Positions 15,070 through 15,199 of a DNA stretch of 15,199 nt are shown piece by piece; the first letter of the stretch is position 1, and each line of letters begins with the position of its first letter. Origin of the DNA: Oceanospirillaceae bacterium UBA7410 (GTDB lineage Bacteria > Pseudomonadota > Gammaproteobacteria > Pseudomonadales > Balneatricaceae); assembly GCA_002470565.1 (NCBI GenBank), contig DKMQ01000039.1:1-15199 (forward strand), in the 5' to 3' direction. The translations under genes were made by a program, and so were the position numbers. The notes under the pieces were generated by a model. That model worked only from the letters and a program-made list of their open reading frames with translations, had not been told where the DNA came from and did no database searches.

Positions 15070-15097
15070 AATTACTAACAAATAAAAGGGCTGTGTA

Positions 15098-15199
15098 ATG
15101 TTAATTGGCGTACCTAAAGAAATTAAAAACCATGAATATCGCGTGGGTATGACTCCAGCGAGTGTGCGTGAGCTTGTACATGCAGGCCATAGCGTTATA
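15098..15199 (+). CDS. ald: alanine dehydrogenase, 5' part (cut by window end)
   Basis: The first 34 residues, [20 protein letters not shown] and onward, match the conserved N-terminus of bacterial L-alanine dehydrogenase. That enzyme is an NAD-dependent oxidase interconverting alanine with pyruvate and ammonia, of about 370 residues and normally hexameric. The [14 protein letters not shown] segment is highly characteristic, including the Arg and Lys region that contacts pyruvate. NAD(P) transhydrogenase PntA and saccharopine dehydrogenases share part of this N-terminal pattern but not this exact form. An AAGGG lies 7 bases before the ATG. The gene continues beyond the right edge. It is divergent from the Lrp/AsnC gene, which probably regulates it. 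Confidence 0.88.
   Translation, partial: MLIGVPKEIKNHEYRVGMTPASVRELVHAGHSVI

Overview
The window reads as chromosomal DNA of an AT-leaning, Gram-negative, probably marine gammaproteobacterium. The pointers are a Ynj-type ABC cassette resembling the Escherichia coli ynj locus, an Lrp/AsnC regulator divergent from alanine dehydrogenase, a short protein resembling DUF6435 and Shine-Dalgarno-led genes throughout. I see no phage, IS, CRISPR or tRNA signal, so this looks like ordinary chromosome with some unusual gene combinations.

Left part (1-4300). A squalene/phytoene synthase family gene (+) converges on a cryptochrome/photolyase family gene (-). Two exported proteins of unknown function follow (+): a predicted Tat substrate, and a membrane-anchored, His-rich protein whose soluble part is an internal duplication. 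Middle part (4288-6850). A membrane fatty-acid-desaturase-type diiron enzyme and a 59-residue DUF6435-like protein lie on the minus strand. An AT-rich 620-bp region without a convincing gene, but with several perfect hairpins, comes next. Then three very small membrane proteins (81, 61 and 54 aa) form a compact plus-strand operon whose last two genes overlap by ATGA.

Right part (7050-14340). Six closely spaced or overlapping minus-strand genes look like one operon, in order of transcription: a TVP38/TMEM64-flavoprotein oxidoreductase fusion, a YnjF-like CDP-alcohol phosphatidyltransferase, the YnjB-C-D ABC importer (binding protein, fused double permease, ATPase), and a truncated-hemoglobin-like protein with a SAP-like C-terminal tail. 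This is the most interesting unit. It joins import of an unknown solute, phospholipid head-group chemistry, a membrane-tethered dithiol flavoenzyme and a heme protein. Spacing and overlaps are seen directly; the functional link is inference. Far right (14456-15199): an Lrp/AsnC regulator divergent from the 5' end of alanine dehydrogenase.

Several starts were revised from the longest possible ORF using ribosome-binding sites and overlaps: ynjF at 12121 (ATGA overlap), ynjB at 11476 and lrp at 14941. Two genes (DUF6435-like, 5321-5500; third small membrane protein, 6609-6773) are shorter than 60 codons and easy to miss.
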